35,931 nucleotides of DNA from Caedibacter sp. (GTDB lineage Bacteria > Pseudomonadota > Gammaproteobacteria > Francisellales > Francisellaceae): contig JAHDDB010000004.1 of assembly GCA_020629575.1 (NCBI GenBank), positions 1-35,931 of the forward strand, given 5' to 3'. Under the pieces are notes generated by a model. That model saw nothing but the letters and a program-made list of their open reading frames with translations. It made no database searches and was not told the DNA's origin. Made by a program: the position numbers and the translations under genes. Below are positions 1-9,611 of the stretch, one piece after another. Within the stretch, counting starts at the first letter, position 1, and the number at the start of each line of letters is the position of its first letter.

Positions 1-168
1 ACACAAAGGAATTAATAATGTTTAAGCATGAAACAAACATCAATACACGATCAAAGATACCCTTTTTTCTTCACCAAAAATATCATAGCTTGCGTATTTG
101 AACGCAGTTTGCAACGCGATAAAAACTAATCAATAATTATTTTGAACATTTGAAGAAAAGAGAAAAGT

Positions 169-1605
169 ATGTCACATAAATTACAACGAAACTTAAAAGC
201 TCGCCATTTAATCATGATCGCCTTGGGTGGCTCGATTGGCACAGGTTTATTTTTAGCAAGCGGCAGCGCCATTTACGAGGCCGGTCCAGGGGGAGCTATG
301 CTCGCCTATGCCATTATCTCACTGATGGTTTATTTTCTAATGTGTAGCCTTGGTGAAATGGCAGCACATTCACCCACTACAGGCACATTTTGTGAATACT
401 CGAGCCGTTATGTCAGTGCTGATTTTGGCTTTGCCATGGGTTGGAACTATTGGTTTAACTGGGCAATTACTATTGCCGCTGAGATTATTGCTGCAGCTTT
501 AATTATGCAATATTGGTTTCCTTATGTGCCCACGATCTATTGGAGTGTTTTATTTTTTGTACTTATTTTTGGTTTAAATCTATTAGCCGTAAAAGTCTAT
601 GGTGAAACAGAGTATTGGCTGTCTTTTATCAAAGTTGCTTTTGTGATTATTTTTATTGTTGTTGGCATATTAACGATTGTTGGTGTCACAGGCGTTGGTG
701 GACCTGTTGGTTTTGAGAATTGGCATATCGGGGATGCGCCTTTTCATAATGGTATGATTGGTTTTATGGCGGTATTTTTGATCGCCGGATTCTCTTTTCA
801 AGGTACGGAACTCGTTGGCGTTGCCGCAGGTGAAGCAGATAACCCTAGAAAATCCATTCCTCAAGCCATTAAACGCACCTTCTGGCGTTTGGTTATTTTT
901 TACATTCTTGCCATTGGGGTTATTAGCTTTTTGATTCCTTACACGAGTGACATTCTCATTAATAAAAGTTCTGACATCGCCATTAGCCCTTTTACGATTG
1001 TTTTTAAAAATGCGGGATTAACCTATGCCGCAACCATCATGAATGCGGTGATCTTGATTGCAATCTTATCTGCTTGCAATGCCAGCATGTTCTCGGCAAC
1101 ACGCATTATGTGGCATTTAGCTAATACCAAACAAGCACCCAAGGTATTTGGTAAAATCAATCGCCAGGGCATTCCAATTAACGCTCTTTTGATTACAGCC
1201 CTTGTTGGTTGTTTATTTTTTCTAACTTCCTTTTTAGATAACGGTAGCGTATTTATCTGGCTTGTAAACATTTCATCTTTAGCGGGGTTTGTTGCTTGGT
1301 TTGGTATTGCTTTAAGTCATTATCGATTTCGTCGCGCTTACCAAAAACAAGGTATGAATCTGCAAAATTTACCCTATCGTGCTAAATGGTTCCCAATCGC
1401 ACCCATTTTTGCGATGCTATTAATTGCCGTGATTATCCTAGGGCAAGAGTTTAGCGATATTATCTCAGGCGACATTACATGGCAGAAATTCTTAGCGACT
1501 TATATCGGCTTTATTCTATTTTTAGCATTACTTATTGGCTATAAATTAATTAAACGCAGCAAGCTCATTGCCTTAGACAAATGTGATATCTCTGCTAAGC
1601 ATTAA
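169..1605 (+). CDS. lysP: APC-family amino acid permease, LysP-like (probable lysine-specific permease)
   Basis: 478 aa ORF; N-terminus LKARHLIMIALGGSIGTGLFLASGSAIYEAGPGGAMLAYAIISLMVYFLMCSLGEMAA...GFAMGWNYWFNWAITIA closely resembles E. coli LysP as I remember it; many TM segments. Substrate not proven. Confidence 0.8.
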   Translation: MSHKLQRNLKARHLIMIALGGSIGTGLFLASGSAIYEAGPGGAMLAYAIISLMVYFLMCSLGEMAAHSPTTGTFCEYSSRYVSADFGFAMGWNYWFNWAITIAAEIIAAALIMQYWFPYVPTIYWSVLFFVLIFGLNLLAVKVYGETEYWLSFIKVAFVIIFIVVGILTIVGVTGVGGPVGFENWHIGDAPFHNGMIGFMAVFLIAGFSFQGTELVGVAAGEADNPRKSIPQAIKRTFWRLVIFYILAIGVISFLIPYTSDILINKSSDIAISPFTIVFKNAGLTYAATIMNAVILIAILSACNASMFSATRIMWHLANTKQAPKVFGKINRQGIPINALLITALVGCLFFLTSFLDNGSVFIWLVNISSLAGFVAWFGIALSHYRFRRAYQKQGMNLQNLPYRAKWFPIAPIFAMLLIAVIILGQEFSDIISGDITWQKFLATYIGFILFLALLIGYKLIKRSKLIALDKCDISAKH

Positions 1606-2428
1606 GTCGATTAACAATTTGTTGTAAATAATTAGACATCTTACGCCAATCAGCAATCTCCCAGTTTTTGCTATTCTCTGGATCAGGCAAATAGGTGTAA
1701 TGAATGGCGTAATAATTAAGCTTGCCTTTCAGTTCATTTTTAACCATATCCACTTTGCTTCCCGTATCATCAACATAAACAACTGATTGACATAGGTTTG
1801 GCTTATTTGTCTTTTGACGCTCTTTTTCAATCAAGTCAAGGAGCAATTTCCCTTTATCACCACCTGCGGCATATTGGATGCCATGACTATACATCGTGTA
1901 GTCATTTTTATACTTATTTTGCGCAAAGAAACTTGGGTCAAATTGACCGCTGCCAATAGGGTTCTTGGTAAAATCAAGTCCATTGATTCTTAGCTGCCTT
2001 AAGGTTGTTGCCTCAGCACTAAATCCGCGTGACGTCAACGCAATCGAAGGATATTCCTTTTGCAATTGATTAACTACTGCCACAGTGTCACTTTCCACCG
2101 GCTGATAATTGATAAAGTAACGCACCGCATTCAAGAAGTCATAAATATTTGCACTCTGATCACTTAATAAATGCTTGGCATATACATTGCTTTTTGATGC
2201 CTGCCAATATACCCAGCCTTCACTGGCAAACTTTTCTTTATTTGTCAGTAAGGTATTATCGATATCATAAACAATACACACTGAGGACTTGCCATAGTCT
2301 TTACTTAATTTAACAATATATGGTTCGATATCTTTGATATTTTTAATACTAACTTCTTGATTCGTCATTGCTTGAGCCGCACCAACGCTAAGCAACGCCA
2401 ATGACATAATCGTTATTTTCTTGATCAT
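1595..2428 (-). CDS. secreted HAD-like protein, DUF2608 family
   Basis: Signal-peptide-like start MIKKITIMSLALLSVGAAQA (better start at 2428 than ORF start 2458); HAD motif I-like VYDIDNTLLT and VYVDDTGSKVDMV. Convergent with lysP and overlapping its 3' end. Confidence 0.75.
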   Translation of the reverse strand: MIKKITIMSLALLSVGAAQAMTNQEVSIKNIKDIEPYIVKLSKDYGKSSVCIVYDIDNTLLTNKEKFASEGWVYWQASKSNVYAKHLLSDQSANIYDFLNAVRYFINYQPVESDTVAVVNQLQKEYPSIALTSRGFSAEATTLRQLRINGLDFTKNPIGSGQFDPSFFAQNKYKNDYTMYSHGIQYAAGGDKGKLLLDLIEKERQKTNKPNLCQSVVYVDDTGSKVDMVKNELKGKLNYYAIHYTYLPDPENSKNWEIADWRKMSNYLQQIVNRLNA

Positions 2429-2595
2429 TTTTAACCCTCTTAGATTTCCCGCAGGCATATTAGCATAAAATGTAAATTTGTGTATTTTTTTGTAGCAAGG
2501 CTATATAGGAAGTATAAATGGGATAGCTATACTACCTCATTCTGTTTAGAATATGCCGCTGATGTAATTGGAAAGTTAAAAGGGAAAAAAGAACG

Positions 2596-3789
2596 ATGCA
2601 AAAGGTAGCTATCATTGGCGGATCAATCGCTGGCAATGCCATGAGCTTGGTGCTGTCGCGCTTAGGTTTTGATGTCTCCATTTATGAACGCTCAAGCGCT
2701 CAACTTGATGATCGCGGTGTTGGTATATGTATTCCAAAAGATTTACGTAACATGCTGGTACAATGCGATATGTTTGACTCTGATGCCAAATATATTGAAA
2801 TCATTGATCGACAGTTTATTGTTAGCGATGCCAAGCGTAATGCCGATGTATTCTGGCAACAACCTGTGAATGTCATGGCACACAACTGGTCAGAAATTTA
2901 TACGCAATTATATAAGCGCCTACCAAAAGGTATTTATCGGCAAGATGCGAGTGTGGCGCATATTAAGCAAGATCAAAACAAGGTCATACTGTCACTCTCT
3001 AATGGGCAAACCGTAAAGGCAGATTGGCTATTTTGTTGTGATGGCGTTAATTCACTTGGTCGCACGACACTTTTCCCTCAATCAATACTTAATGAAGCAC
3101 CTTATATTGCTTGGCGTGGCGTGATTGCAAAAGAGCATATTAGCGAACCATCACTATTTGATCGACTTAATTATTTTTGCTACGAGTATGGACATGTCGT
3201 GACCTACTACATCCCCAAACAAGATGGTAGTGTTGATTTGAATTGGGTTTTCTATCAAAAGGTAAGTCAAGCACATAAAAATAAACTGTTAAACACGAAT
3301 AACAGCAATGAAGTCACAAGCTTAGCAGCACGCGAGTTTCAGCCAATGCACTTTGAAGAGCTAAAGAAATTAGCCAACATGATGCCTGAAGTTTTTGCCA
3401 AGGTGATACTTGATACGCCAAAACCTTTTATTCAAAATATCTTTGACACACAAGTCCCTGCACTGAAAAAGGGACGTATTTGCTTATCTGGCGATGCTGC
3501 ATTTATCTCACGACCACATACTGCAAGTGGTGCGACCAAAGCTTTGCAGAGCGCACTTATGCTATTTCAACAATTACAAGAAAATCAGCATGATTTAGAT
3601 CGCGCCACAGAAGAGTGGGCAAAAATACAATATAATAATGAGCGCAAATTATATGAGCTTGGTAAAATTTTTGGGCATGCGCTTGTCACTGACACCCCCG
3701 ACTGGCAGTTAATGAATCAAGAGAAAATGGATCAATGGTGGGTTGATATTATGCAAAATCAAACATGGTATGCGTATCAATCCAGATAG
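2596..3789 (+). CDS. FAD-dependent monooxygenase (PHBH-fold)
   Basis: N-terminal VAIIGGSIAGNAMSLVLSRLGFDVSIYER dinucleotide-binding motif, later RICLSGDAAFISRPHTASGATKALQSA (FAD-binding GD motif). Confidence 0.85.
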   Translation: MQKVAIIGGSIAGNAMSLVLSRLGFDVSIYERSSAQLDDRGVGICIPKDLRNMLVQCDMFDSDAKYIEIIDRQFIVSDAKRNADVFWQQPVNVMAHNWSEIYTQLYKRLPKGIYRQDASVAHIKQDQNKVILSLSNGQTVKADWLFCCDGVNSLGRTTLFPQSILNEAPYIAWRGVIAKEHISEPSLFDRLNYFCYEYGHVVTYYIPKQDGSVDLNWVFYQKVSQAHKNKLLNTNNSNEVTSLAAREFQPMHFEELKKLANMMPEVFAKVILDTPKPFIQNIFDTQVPALKKGRICLSGDAAFISRPHTASGATKALQSALMLFQQLQENQHDLDRATEEWAKIQYNNERKLYELGKIFGHALVTDTPDWQLMNQEKMDQWWVDIMQNQTWYAYQSR

Positions 3790-3898
3790 GCAGCTTTAAC
3801 TATAGACACTTAAGAAAATGCAATTAAAGATTTTGACATATTATTACTAAATTGTTATACAATCAGCACAATTAATTCTATAGACATTAAGTTCATCG

Positions 3899-5359
3899 AT
3901 GACAGGGACAGAAAAAACATTACAAAAAAAACAATTTTTTAATATTTTCACAATTGAAATGTGGGAAAGGTTTGCATTCTATAGTTTTAACGGTCTTTTT
4001 GTATTATTTGCCATAAGCACCTATTTCAATGAAAAATCCGCTTATTTAGTATTTGGTATTTTTATGGCTTTAGCCTATGGCCTACCTACTATTGGTGGAA
4101 TTATTGCTGATAGACTAATTGGAATCAAGAGAACATTGATTGCTGGAGCGATACTCCTTCCTTTGGGGTATTTGATATTAGCCTTATCATTTAGCTATGA
4201 ATCCACGCTCATTGCTTTAGCATTTATCGCAGTTGGAAATGCTCTTTTCAAACCAAATCCATCATCGATGATTGGTATTATTTATAAAAACGATCCTGCT
4301 CAAACTAATTCTGCTTTTACCATGTATTATATGGCAATAAATATTGGATCATTAATAGCTTCTGTGCTTTCTCCCTTAATTGCTAAATATACTTCCTTTA
4401 ATGTAGCTTTTATTATCGCTTGCATTGGCATGCTCTTCTCACTCCTAAACTTTGTGCTCAAATACAAAATTTTTAGCGATATACACAATGAAGTAGGCGC
4501 TAAGAAACTTAAACTGCCAAACATATGCTTTGCACTATTGATTACCGCCTTTATGATAGTATTCTCTTATATAATGCTAAATTTCAGCGATATTGCATTT
4601 TATATTATTCTAGTATTAACAATAGCATGCTATTCCTATCTTATTGTGAACACTCGCACTTATGATAATAAATCACACATTATAAAACAGCTAATAGGTG
4701 TGTTCATTTTTGTCCAAGCATTATTGTTTTTTATCATCTACACTCAAATGTTCTCAACATTAATTGTTTTTGCAAAAAATAATATTGACTTAAACCTACT
4801 AGGTTTTGAAGTATCTCCTGCCTCCTTTACAGCACTCAATCCATTTTGGATATTAGTCTTAAGCCCAATATTATCAAAAATATATATATCACTCCATCAA
4901 CGGAATATACATAGCTCCACAGGCGGCAAATACGCGATCGCTATGTTTTGTTGTGCCGCTGCTTTTCTTGCACTGATCATTGCGTGCTTAACTGTTGGCG
5001 ACTCAGCTAAGATTAATGGTTTATGGATGGTGCTTTATTATTTCTTGACTAGTCTTGCCGAGCTATTAATTTCTGCGATTGGCCTTGCTGTTGCAGCTCA
5101 ATACTTTCCAAAGAATAAATTAAGCTTCTGTATGGGGGCATGGCTTTTGGCACAAGGGTGTGGCAATGCGCTAGCGGGCAAAATTGCAGGCTTTATTGCA
5201 ATGCCTAAAGACGGCATACCTACGCAAAAAAGTTTACATATATTTAGTAATTATTTTTATATTTTTGCTATCTCATGCTTGATACTTGCCATACTTTTTA
5301 CAATCACTGCTATTATTTTCAGGAAAATTGCAGATAAACACAGTATTAAGCTTGCCTAA
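3899..5359 (+). CDS. POT/PTR-family proton-dependent oligopeptide transporter (MFS)
   Basis: 486 aa polytopic protein; N-terminal FNIFTIEMWERFAFYSFNGLFVLF and GGIIADRLIGIKRTLIAGA are POT-family signatures. Confidence 0.85.
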   Translation: MTGTEKTLQKKQFFNIFTIEMWERFAFYSFNGLFVLFAISTYFNEKSAYLVFGIFMALAYGLPTIGGIIADRLIGIKRTLIAGAILLPLGYLILALSFSYESTLIALAFIAVGNALFKPNPSSMIGIIYKNDPAQTNSAFTMYYMAINIGSLIASVLSPLIAKYTSFNVAFIIACIGMLFSLLNFVLKYKIFSDIHNEVGAKKLKLPNICFALLITAFMIVFSYIMLNFSDIAFYIILVLTIACYSYLIVNTRTYDNKSHIIKQLIGVFIFVQALLFFIIYTQMFSTLIVFAKNNIDLNLLGFEVSPASFTALNPFWILVLSPILSKIYISLHQRNIHSSTGGKYAIAMFCCAAAFLALIIACLTVGDSAKINGLWMVLYYFLTSLAELLISAIGLAVAAQYFPKNKLSFCMGAWLLAQGCGNALAGKIAGFIAMPKDGIPTQKSLHIFSNYFYIFAISCLILAILFTITAIIFRKIADKHSIKLA

Positions 5360-5387
5360 TAACAGTCTTGAGTTATCAAATTGCTTT

Positions 5388-6518
5388 CTATGAGTCGTTG
5401 ACCAATACATTCAGCAAATGACTACCTCGTTGTAATGCACCTTTACTATGGACACTGATTACAAGTCCGGCAAATGAGAAACTCACCTCACACTCCTTGG
5501 CATGCGCCATTTGCAAACATCTACCTATTACCTGACCTGCATCAAAAGTATCGCCTGGTGCGACAAACCACTCATATAAGCCACCAGATTGTGCGTAGAT
5601 TGCTTGGAAAGAACCCTCATTATAAAAGGCAATGTGTTTAGCGCACGCTTGCTTGTATACTTTATCTGCAGCTATTACTTGCTGTGCTGCAAGATAGTTT
5701 AATATTCGATTAGATTGAATCTGCGCTTTATTATGATCAATCAACTCTTCTGAGCCCAATTCAAGGGTGAAACTATCGACCAATACAGGTTCATTCCTAC
5801 CTAGTTCAGCAAATGCCTTTTGCACACTCCACCAAGGATAAAACCCTGCTTCATCTAATGAGCCATTGCATTTATTCTCAATTAATAACACATGCTCAAA
5901 CCCCAAAGACTCAGCACTATCTTTGGCATATCGCGGGCTATATAGATAATCAATAGCCAATGAATCCGTATGCAAATCCAAAATAATATCAGCCTGTAAT
6001 GCCTCTAGTTGCATGGTGTAGTTTAAACGTCGCGCACGTGACAACCCAAAGTCATTATTAAGTGCAGCTGTCATTTGCGCGCTAATCTTATTTCGCAATG
6101 CCGTAGCATATTCTGCTTGAGCGCTTTTAAGATGCTCTTTGGCAAATGATTGATAATCTATCTCAGGCTTAAAATAATAGCGGTTCCAATTGTCGCCATT
6201 AGTTGCATCAAAACGCCCCTGATGTCCAGCACCAATAAGCATATCACGTCCAAAAGGGTTACACTGTGGAATAATCGTAATATCACCTTGCGGTTGTTCT
6301 TCATCAAAGTGCTTAAGTAAATTCAAAATCACGGCATTACCTTGAATCTCCGAGGCATGCATGCTTGCTTGAATATATACTTTCTTAGCATTGTCACCTT
6401 GACCTTTAATCCTATATTTCGCAACTGTGATTGCTTCTCCTGACGCATTTTGCCCCACTTCAATCAGCGACTTTGTAATATAACTTTTCATTTCTTTAGT
6501 TTTGTTCATTTCTCTCAT
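5388..6518 (-). CDS. M14-family succinylglutamate desuccinylase/aspartoacylase-like zinc deacylase; candidate N-succinyl-DAP desuccinylase
   Basis: Zn-binding HxxE in QASMHASEIQGN, distal His in DIILDLHTDS, candidate catalytic Glu in FTLELGSEE. Start overlaps the lysA-like stop by 4 nt (ATGA), so it is in the DAP operon. Confidence 0.8.
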   Translation of the reverse strand: MREMNKTKEMKSYITKSLIEVGQNASGEAITVAKYRIKGQGDNAKKVYIQASMHASEIQGNAVILNLLKHFDEEQPQGDITIIPQCNPFGRDMLIGAGHQGRFDATNGDNWNRYYFKPEIDYQSFAKEHLKSAQAEYATALRNKISAQMTAALNNDFGLSRARRLNYTMQLEALQADIILDLHTDSLAIDYLYSPRYAKDSAESLGFEHVLLIENKCNGSLDEAGFYPWWSVQKAFAELGRNEPVLVDSFTLELGSEELIDHNKAQIQSNRILNYLAAQQVIAADKVYKQACAKHIAFYNEGSFQAIYAQSGGLYEWFVAPGDTFDAGQVIGRCLQMAHAKECEVSFSFAGLVISVHSKGALQRGSHLLNVLVNDS

Positions 6519-7741
6519 TTGAGCCAGACTCCCGCAGCTTCAGCTTTTCTTAATATCTTAATTTGCTCTTTTCGCCCTTTTTGCCCTTTTTGATATGTCA
6601 CTTCCGCTGGCAACGTATGACACAAAAAAAATGGCATGCTCTCAGTAAAACCATAAGCACCAGTATAGTGAAAGATAATATGATCCTGTGCTTTAGTATC
6701 ACTTGGCAGTTGCACTTCCCCTAAATAGTCTAAGCTAGTGCATAACGCACCATGCAAATGCATCTTAGATAGAGTAGTGCTACTTTCTCTTAGAAGATTC
6801 ACAGGAAATGACTGTGATGTCAGCGTTGGGCGCATTAAATGTTGACTGCCTCCTGCTAATATCAACATGTCACGCTCATAAACTGTTTTGCGATCCACTA
6901 CTTTAGTGACATAAACGCCGCATTTAGCAACAGCATAGCGCCCAAGCTCAAGCCAAATCTCTGTTTGTGGGTAGTGGTTTTTCAGTTTTAAAATCAATAT
7001 GTTAATTTCAGCTAAGCTTAACTCTTGTCCTTCATGCTGATAATCAATACCTAAACCACCACCTAGATCTAATACATGCAAATCAATGCCCATGGTCTCT
7101 GCCAGTTCATGTAATGTATTAGCAATCGTAACCCAGATGCGCTCAAGTTTGTCTATACAGAGGATATTACCCCATTGAAAACAATGAAAACCCAAGATAT
7201 TAAGATAAGGGCAATCAAGATCATGGTTCTCTGAATAAGTAACCCAATCATGGGGTGACAAACCAAATGGTGTGACACACTCACCACCTAAGACGTTTTT
7301 TTCGCCATCATGCCACTGCAATTGCACGCGTAGCAACACATCAATATAAACTTGTTTTTCATTAGCAATACTTTGCACATCCTGCAATTGCTGCGCACTT
7401 TCAATGACAAATTTTCTAACTCCTTGGTCAATAAAATAGCTTAACTGCTCATATGACTTAGCAGGCCCTGTATGTAAGATGTCTTCAGGGTTAACACCTT
7501 GCTTTAACACCTGATCAAGCTCACCAATACTCGCCACATCAAAGCGCATACCTTCATTATTCAAGGTTGTAATAATCGCTGATAAAGGATTAGCTTTAAG
7601 CGCATACCAAAGGGTTACTGGTAATGTTTGTAACGTTTTTATATGGGATTGTAAAATATCTAGATCATAGAAAAAAAATGGCGCATCAATCTCTTTAGTT
7701 AAATCAACCAATGCTTGATGGTGGTATAAGGTATTAACCAT
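6515..7741 (-). CDS. lysA: type III-fold PLP-dependent decarboxylase, diaminopimelate decarboxylase-like (divergent LysA)
   Basis: WYALKANP (PLP lysine motif), DLGGGLGIDY, ELGRYAVAKCGVYVTKVVD, GAYGFTES...PAEV; co-operonic with dapD. Start shares one nt with the dapD stop (TAATG). Confidence 0.75.
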   Translation of the reverse strand: MVNTLYHHQALVDLTKEIDAPFFFYDLDILQSHIKTLQTLPVTLWYALKANPLSAIITTLNNEGMRFDVASIGELDQVLKQGVNPEDILHTGPAKSYEQLSYFIDQGVRKFVIESAQQLQDVQSIANEKQVYIDVLLRVQLQWHDGEKNVLGGECVTPFGLSPHDWVTYSENHDLDCPYLNILGFHCFQWGNILCIDKLERIWVTIANTLHELAETMGIDLHVLDLGGGLGIDYQHEGQELSLAEINILILKLKNHYPQTEIWLELGRYAVAKCGVYVTKVVDRKTVYERDMLILAGGSQHLMRPTLTSQSFPVNLLRESSTTLSKMHLHGALCTSLDYLGEVQLPSDTKAQDHIIFHYTGAYGFTESMPFFLCHTLPAEVTYQKGQKGRKEQIKILRKAEAAGVWLK

Positions 7742-8493
7742 TAACGCAATGCCTCCTCCAAACTAAGCGCATGATCACTTTTGTCATCACGATATTTAAC
7801 AATAATTGGGCATGCCGCTTGTAAGCCTTGCGTCTTTGCCCAGCCTTGTGCCAATGGTCTCGTGCCTGGTACGACAACCGCACCTTCTGGAATGGCTTCA
7901 CCTTTATCAAGAATGCGTTCATTAATGCAGTCATACACACTAACTCCACGCGACAAGACAACAGATGGCGCAATAACCGCACGTCTTTTAACAACAATCC
8001 CTTCAACAATAACAGCTCCTGCACCAACAAACACATGATCCTCAATTACGACAGGATTCATGCCAATTGGTTCAAGCACACCGCCGATCTGCACACCTGC
8101 TGACAAATGCACATGTTTACCAATCTGTGCACAAGAACCCACTAATGCATGGCTATCAATCATTGTACCCTCATCAACATACGCACCGGTATTTACATAT
8201 GCCGGTGGCATAATGATTACTGATGGCGCGATATAAGCACCTGTTCTTACAGCTGATCCACCTGGCACCATACGCACGCCATCGGCAACAGTAAAACGTC
8301 TTGGAACCAGATTATGCTTATCGACAAAGCCTTGGTAGCTTTCCGTAAAATCGGTATTTTGACCCGCTTTAAATGCTGCCAAAATCGCTTCTTTGACCGC
8401 AATATTAGCTTGCCATTGACCATTTTCTTGGCGCTCTGCTGAACGCAGTTTACCTGTTTGTAAGTCTTGTAGGGTTTTCTCCCAGCTCATCAT
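7741..8493 (-). CDS. dapD: tetrahydrodipicolinate N-succinyltransferase (DapD-like)
   Basis: Left-handed beta-helix hexapeptide protein with PPAYVNTGAYVDEGTMIDSHALVGSCAQIGKHVHLSAGVQIGGVLEPIGMNPVVIEDHVFVGAGA; SD AAGGAG before ATG. Lacks the N-terminal length of the E. coli protein. Confidence 0.88.
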   Translation of the reverse strand: MMSWEKTLQDLQTGKLRSAERQENGQWQANIAVKEAILAAFKAGQNTDFTESYQGFVDKHNLVPRRFTVADGVRMVPGGSAVRTGAYIAPSVIIMPPAYVNTGAYVDEGTMIDSHALVGSCAQIGKHVHLSAGVQIGGVLEPIGMNPVVIEDHVFVGAGAVIVEGIVVKRRAVIAPSVVLSRGVSVYDCINERILDKGEAIPEGAVVVPGTRPLAQGWAKTQGLQAACPIIVKYRDDKSDHALSLEEALR

Positions 8494-8519
8494 TTATACT
8501 CCTTTTATATTTATTTGCT

Positions 8520-8553
8520 GGAGTTACAGACTTTTTCTAAAGTGCGTAACTCC
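8520..8553 (-). promoter_or_regulatory. stem-loop in the dapA-dapD intergenic region just upstream of the dapD RBS
   Basis: GGAGTTAC-ag-ACTTT-ttct-AAAGT-gc-GTAACTCC: 8 bp + 5 bp nested perfect stems; no U-tract following it in the operon direction. Confidence 0.6.
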
Positions 8554-8604
8554 GGTTATTTATTCAGGCTAAGACTAAGTGCTCACCTATAAGTGTTCCC
8601 CGTG

Positions 8605-8664
8605 CCCTGAGCGTAAGTCGAAGGGTAAAATCACACTTCATAGAGGCTTCGACTTATGCTCAGC
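8605..8664. repeat. inverted repeat / palindromic element between dapA and dapD
   Basis: Left arm CTGAGCGTAAGTCGAAG (8607-8623), right arm CTTCGACTTATGCTCAG (8647-8663); 16/17 complementary, 23 nt spacer. Confidence 0.75.
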
Positions 8665-8714
8665 CAACGCTTACACAATCAAAGTGGTCAGGAATATGGT
8701 CATAGCCTTTATTT

Positions 8715-9611
8715 TTAACTGACACAGATATGCTCATAATAACTTTGAATCTCGGCATCAGCTTGTTGCAAACGCTCAACACTTGTTAGCTCTTGAGCAA
8801 TCAATGGTAAACGTAAAGTATTACTATCGATGACACCCGTATGCGCAAGCCATGCTTTACTTGGAATTGGGTTTGCTACACTAAAGCATGCTGCAGTAGC
8901 ATCTTGCCATAAACGGCTTAAGGCCTCATCTGCCTCAAAACGCAAAGAAGTTTCAACATAGGCTTTGGCTTGTTTTGGCCATAAGTTAGAAACCACTGAC
9001 ACCAAGCCTTTGCCACCGACTTTGGCAAGCTCAGGCATCATCGCATCCTCGCCACTATATACATTAACGTGTGGCGCTATTTGTACATAGCACTTAAAGC
9101 GCGAGATATCACCTGAGGCTTCTTTTAATGCCCACAAATTCGGATGATTTTTAAGTGCAGAAAAAGCATCAAAACAAAGATTCACCCCCGTTCTTGATGG
9201 CACGTTATATAACATACATGGCTTGTTTGCTTTGTCTAATAATGCACTAAACCAAGCAATTTGCCCCTGAGTGCCCGGTTTGGCATAAATCGGCGTGACC
9301 ATCAAGAAGCCATCAATCGCTTGAGCGTTACAAAACTCAACCCACTTAAGCTGCTCAGCTAACTGATAACCGCCTACGCCAACAAGTAAGGGGACTTTAA
9401 GCCCTAAGCCACAGGCAAATCTCACTATTTGACACTGCTCTTCATAACTTAATGCTAAAGCTTCACCCGTGCTACCTAAAATCAATACACCACAATCAGC
9501 TGCTTCTTGTTTGCGTAGCAGTCGCTCAAAACTCACCAGATCAATCTCACCATTGTCAAACATTGGCGTAACGACTGCTGTGTAGGTATTGTTATTGATA
9601 TTTATTGCCAT
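8715..9611 (-). CDS. dapA: 4-hydroxy-tetrahydrodipicolinate synthase
   Basis: TAVVTPMFDNGEID, GVLILGSTGEALALS, CMLYNVPSRTGVNL, LWALKEASGD (Schiff-base Lys): DHDPS signatures. Confidence 0.95.
   Translation of the reverse strand: MAININNNTYTAVVTPMFDNGEIDLVSFERLLRKQEAADCGVLILGSTGEALALSYEEQCQIVRFACGLGLKVPLLVGVGGYQLAEQLKWVEFCNAQAIDGFLMVTPIYAKPGTQGQIAWFSALLDKANKPCMLYNVPSRTGVNLCFDAFSALKNHPNLWALKEASGDISRFKCYVQIAPHVNVYSGEDAMMPELAKVGGKGLVSVVSNLWPKQAKAYVETSLRFEADEALSRLWQDATAACFSVANPIPSKAWLAHTGVIDSNTLRLPLIAQELTSVERLQQADAEIQSYYEHICVS

Noticed and set aside
7734-8103. ORFs overlapping dapD (103 aa minus, 85 and 91 aa plus)
   Set aside because: Alternative-frame/antisense reading of the dapD hexapeptide repeats; no independent signals.
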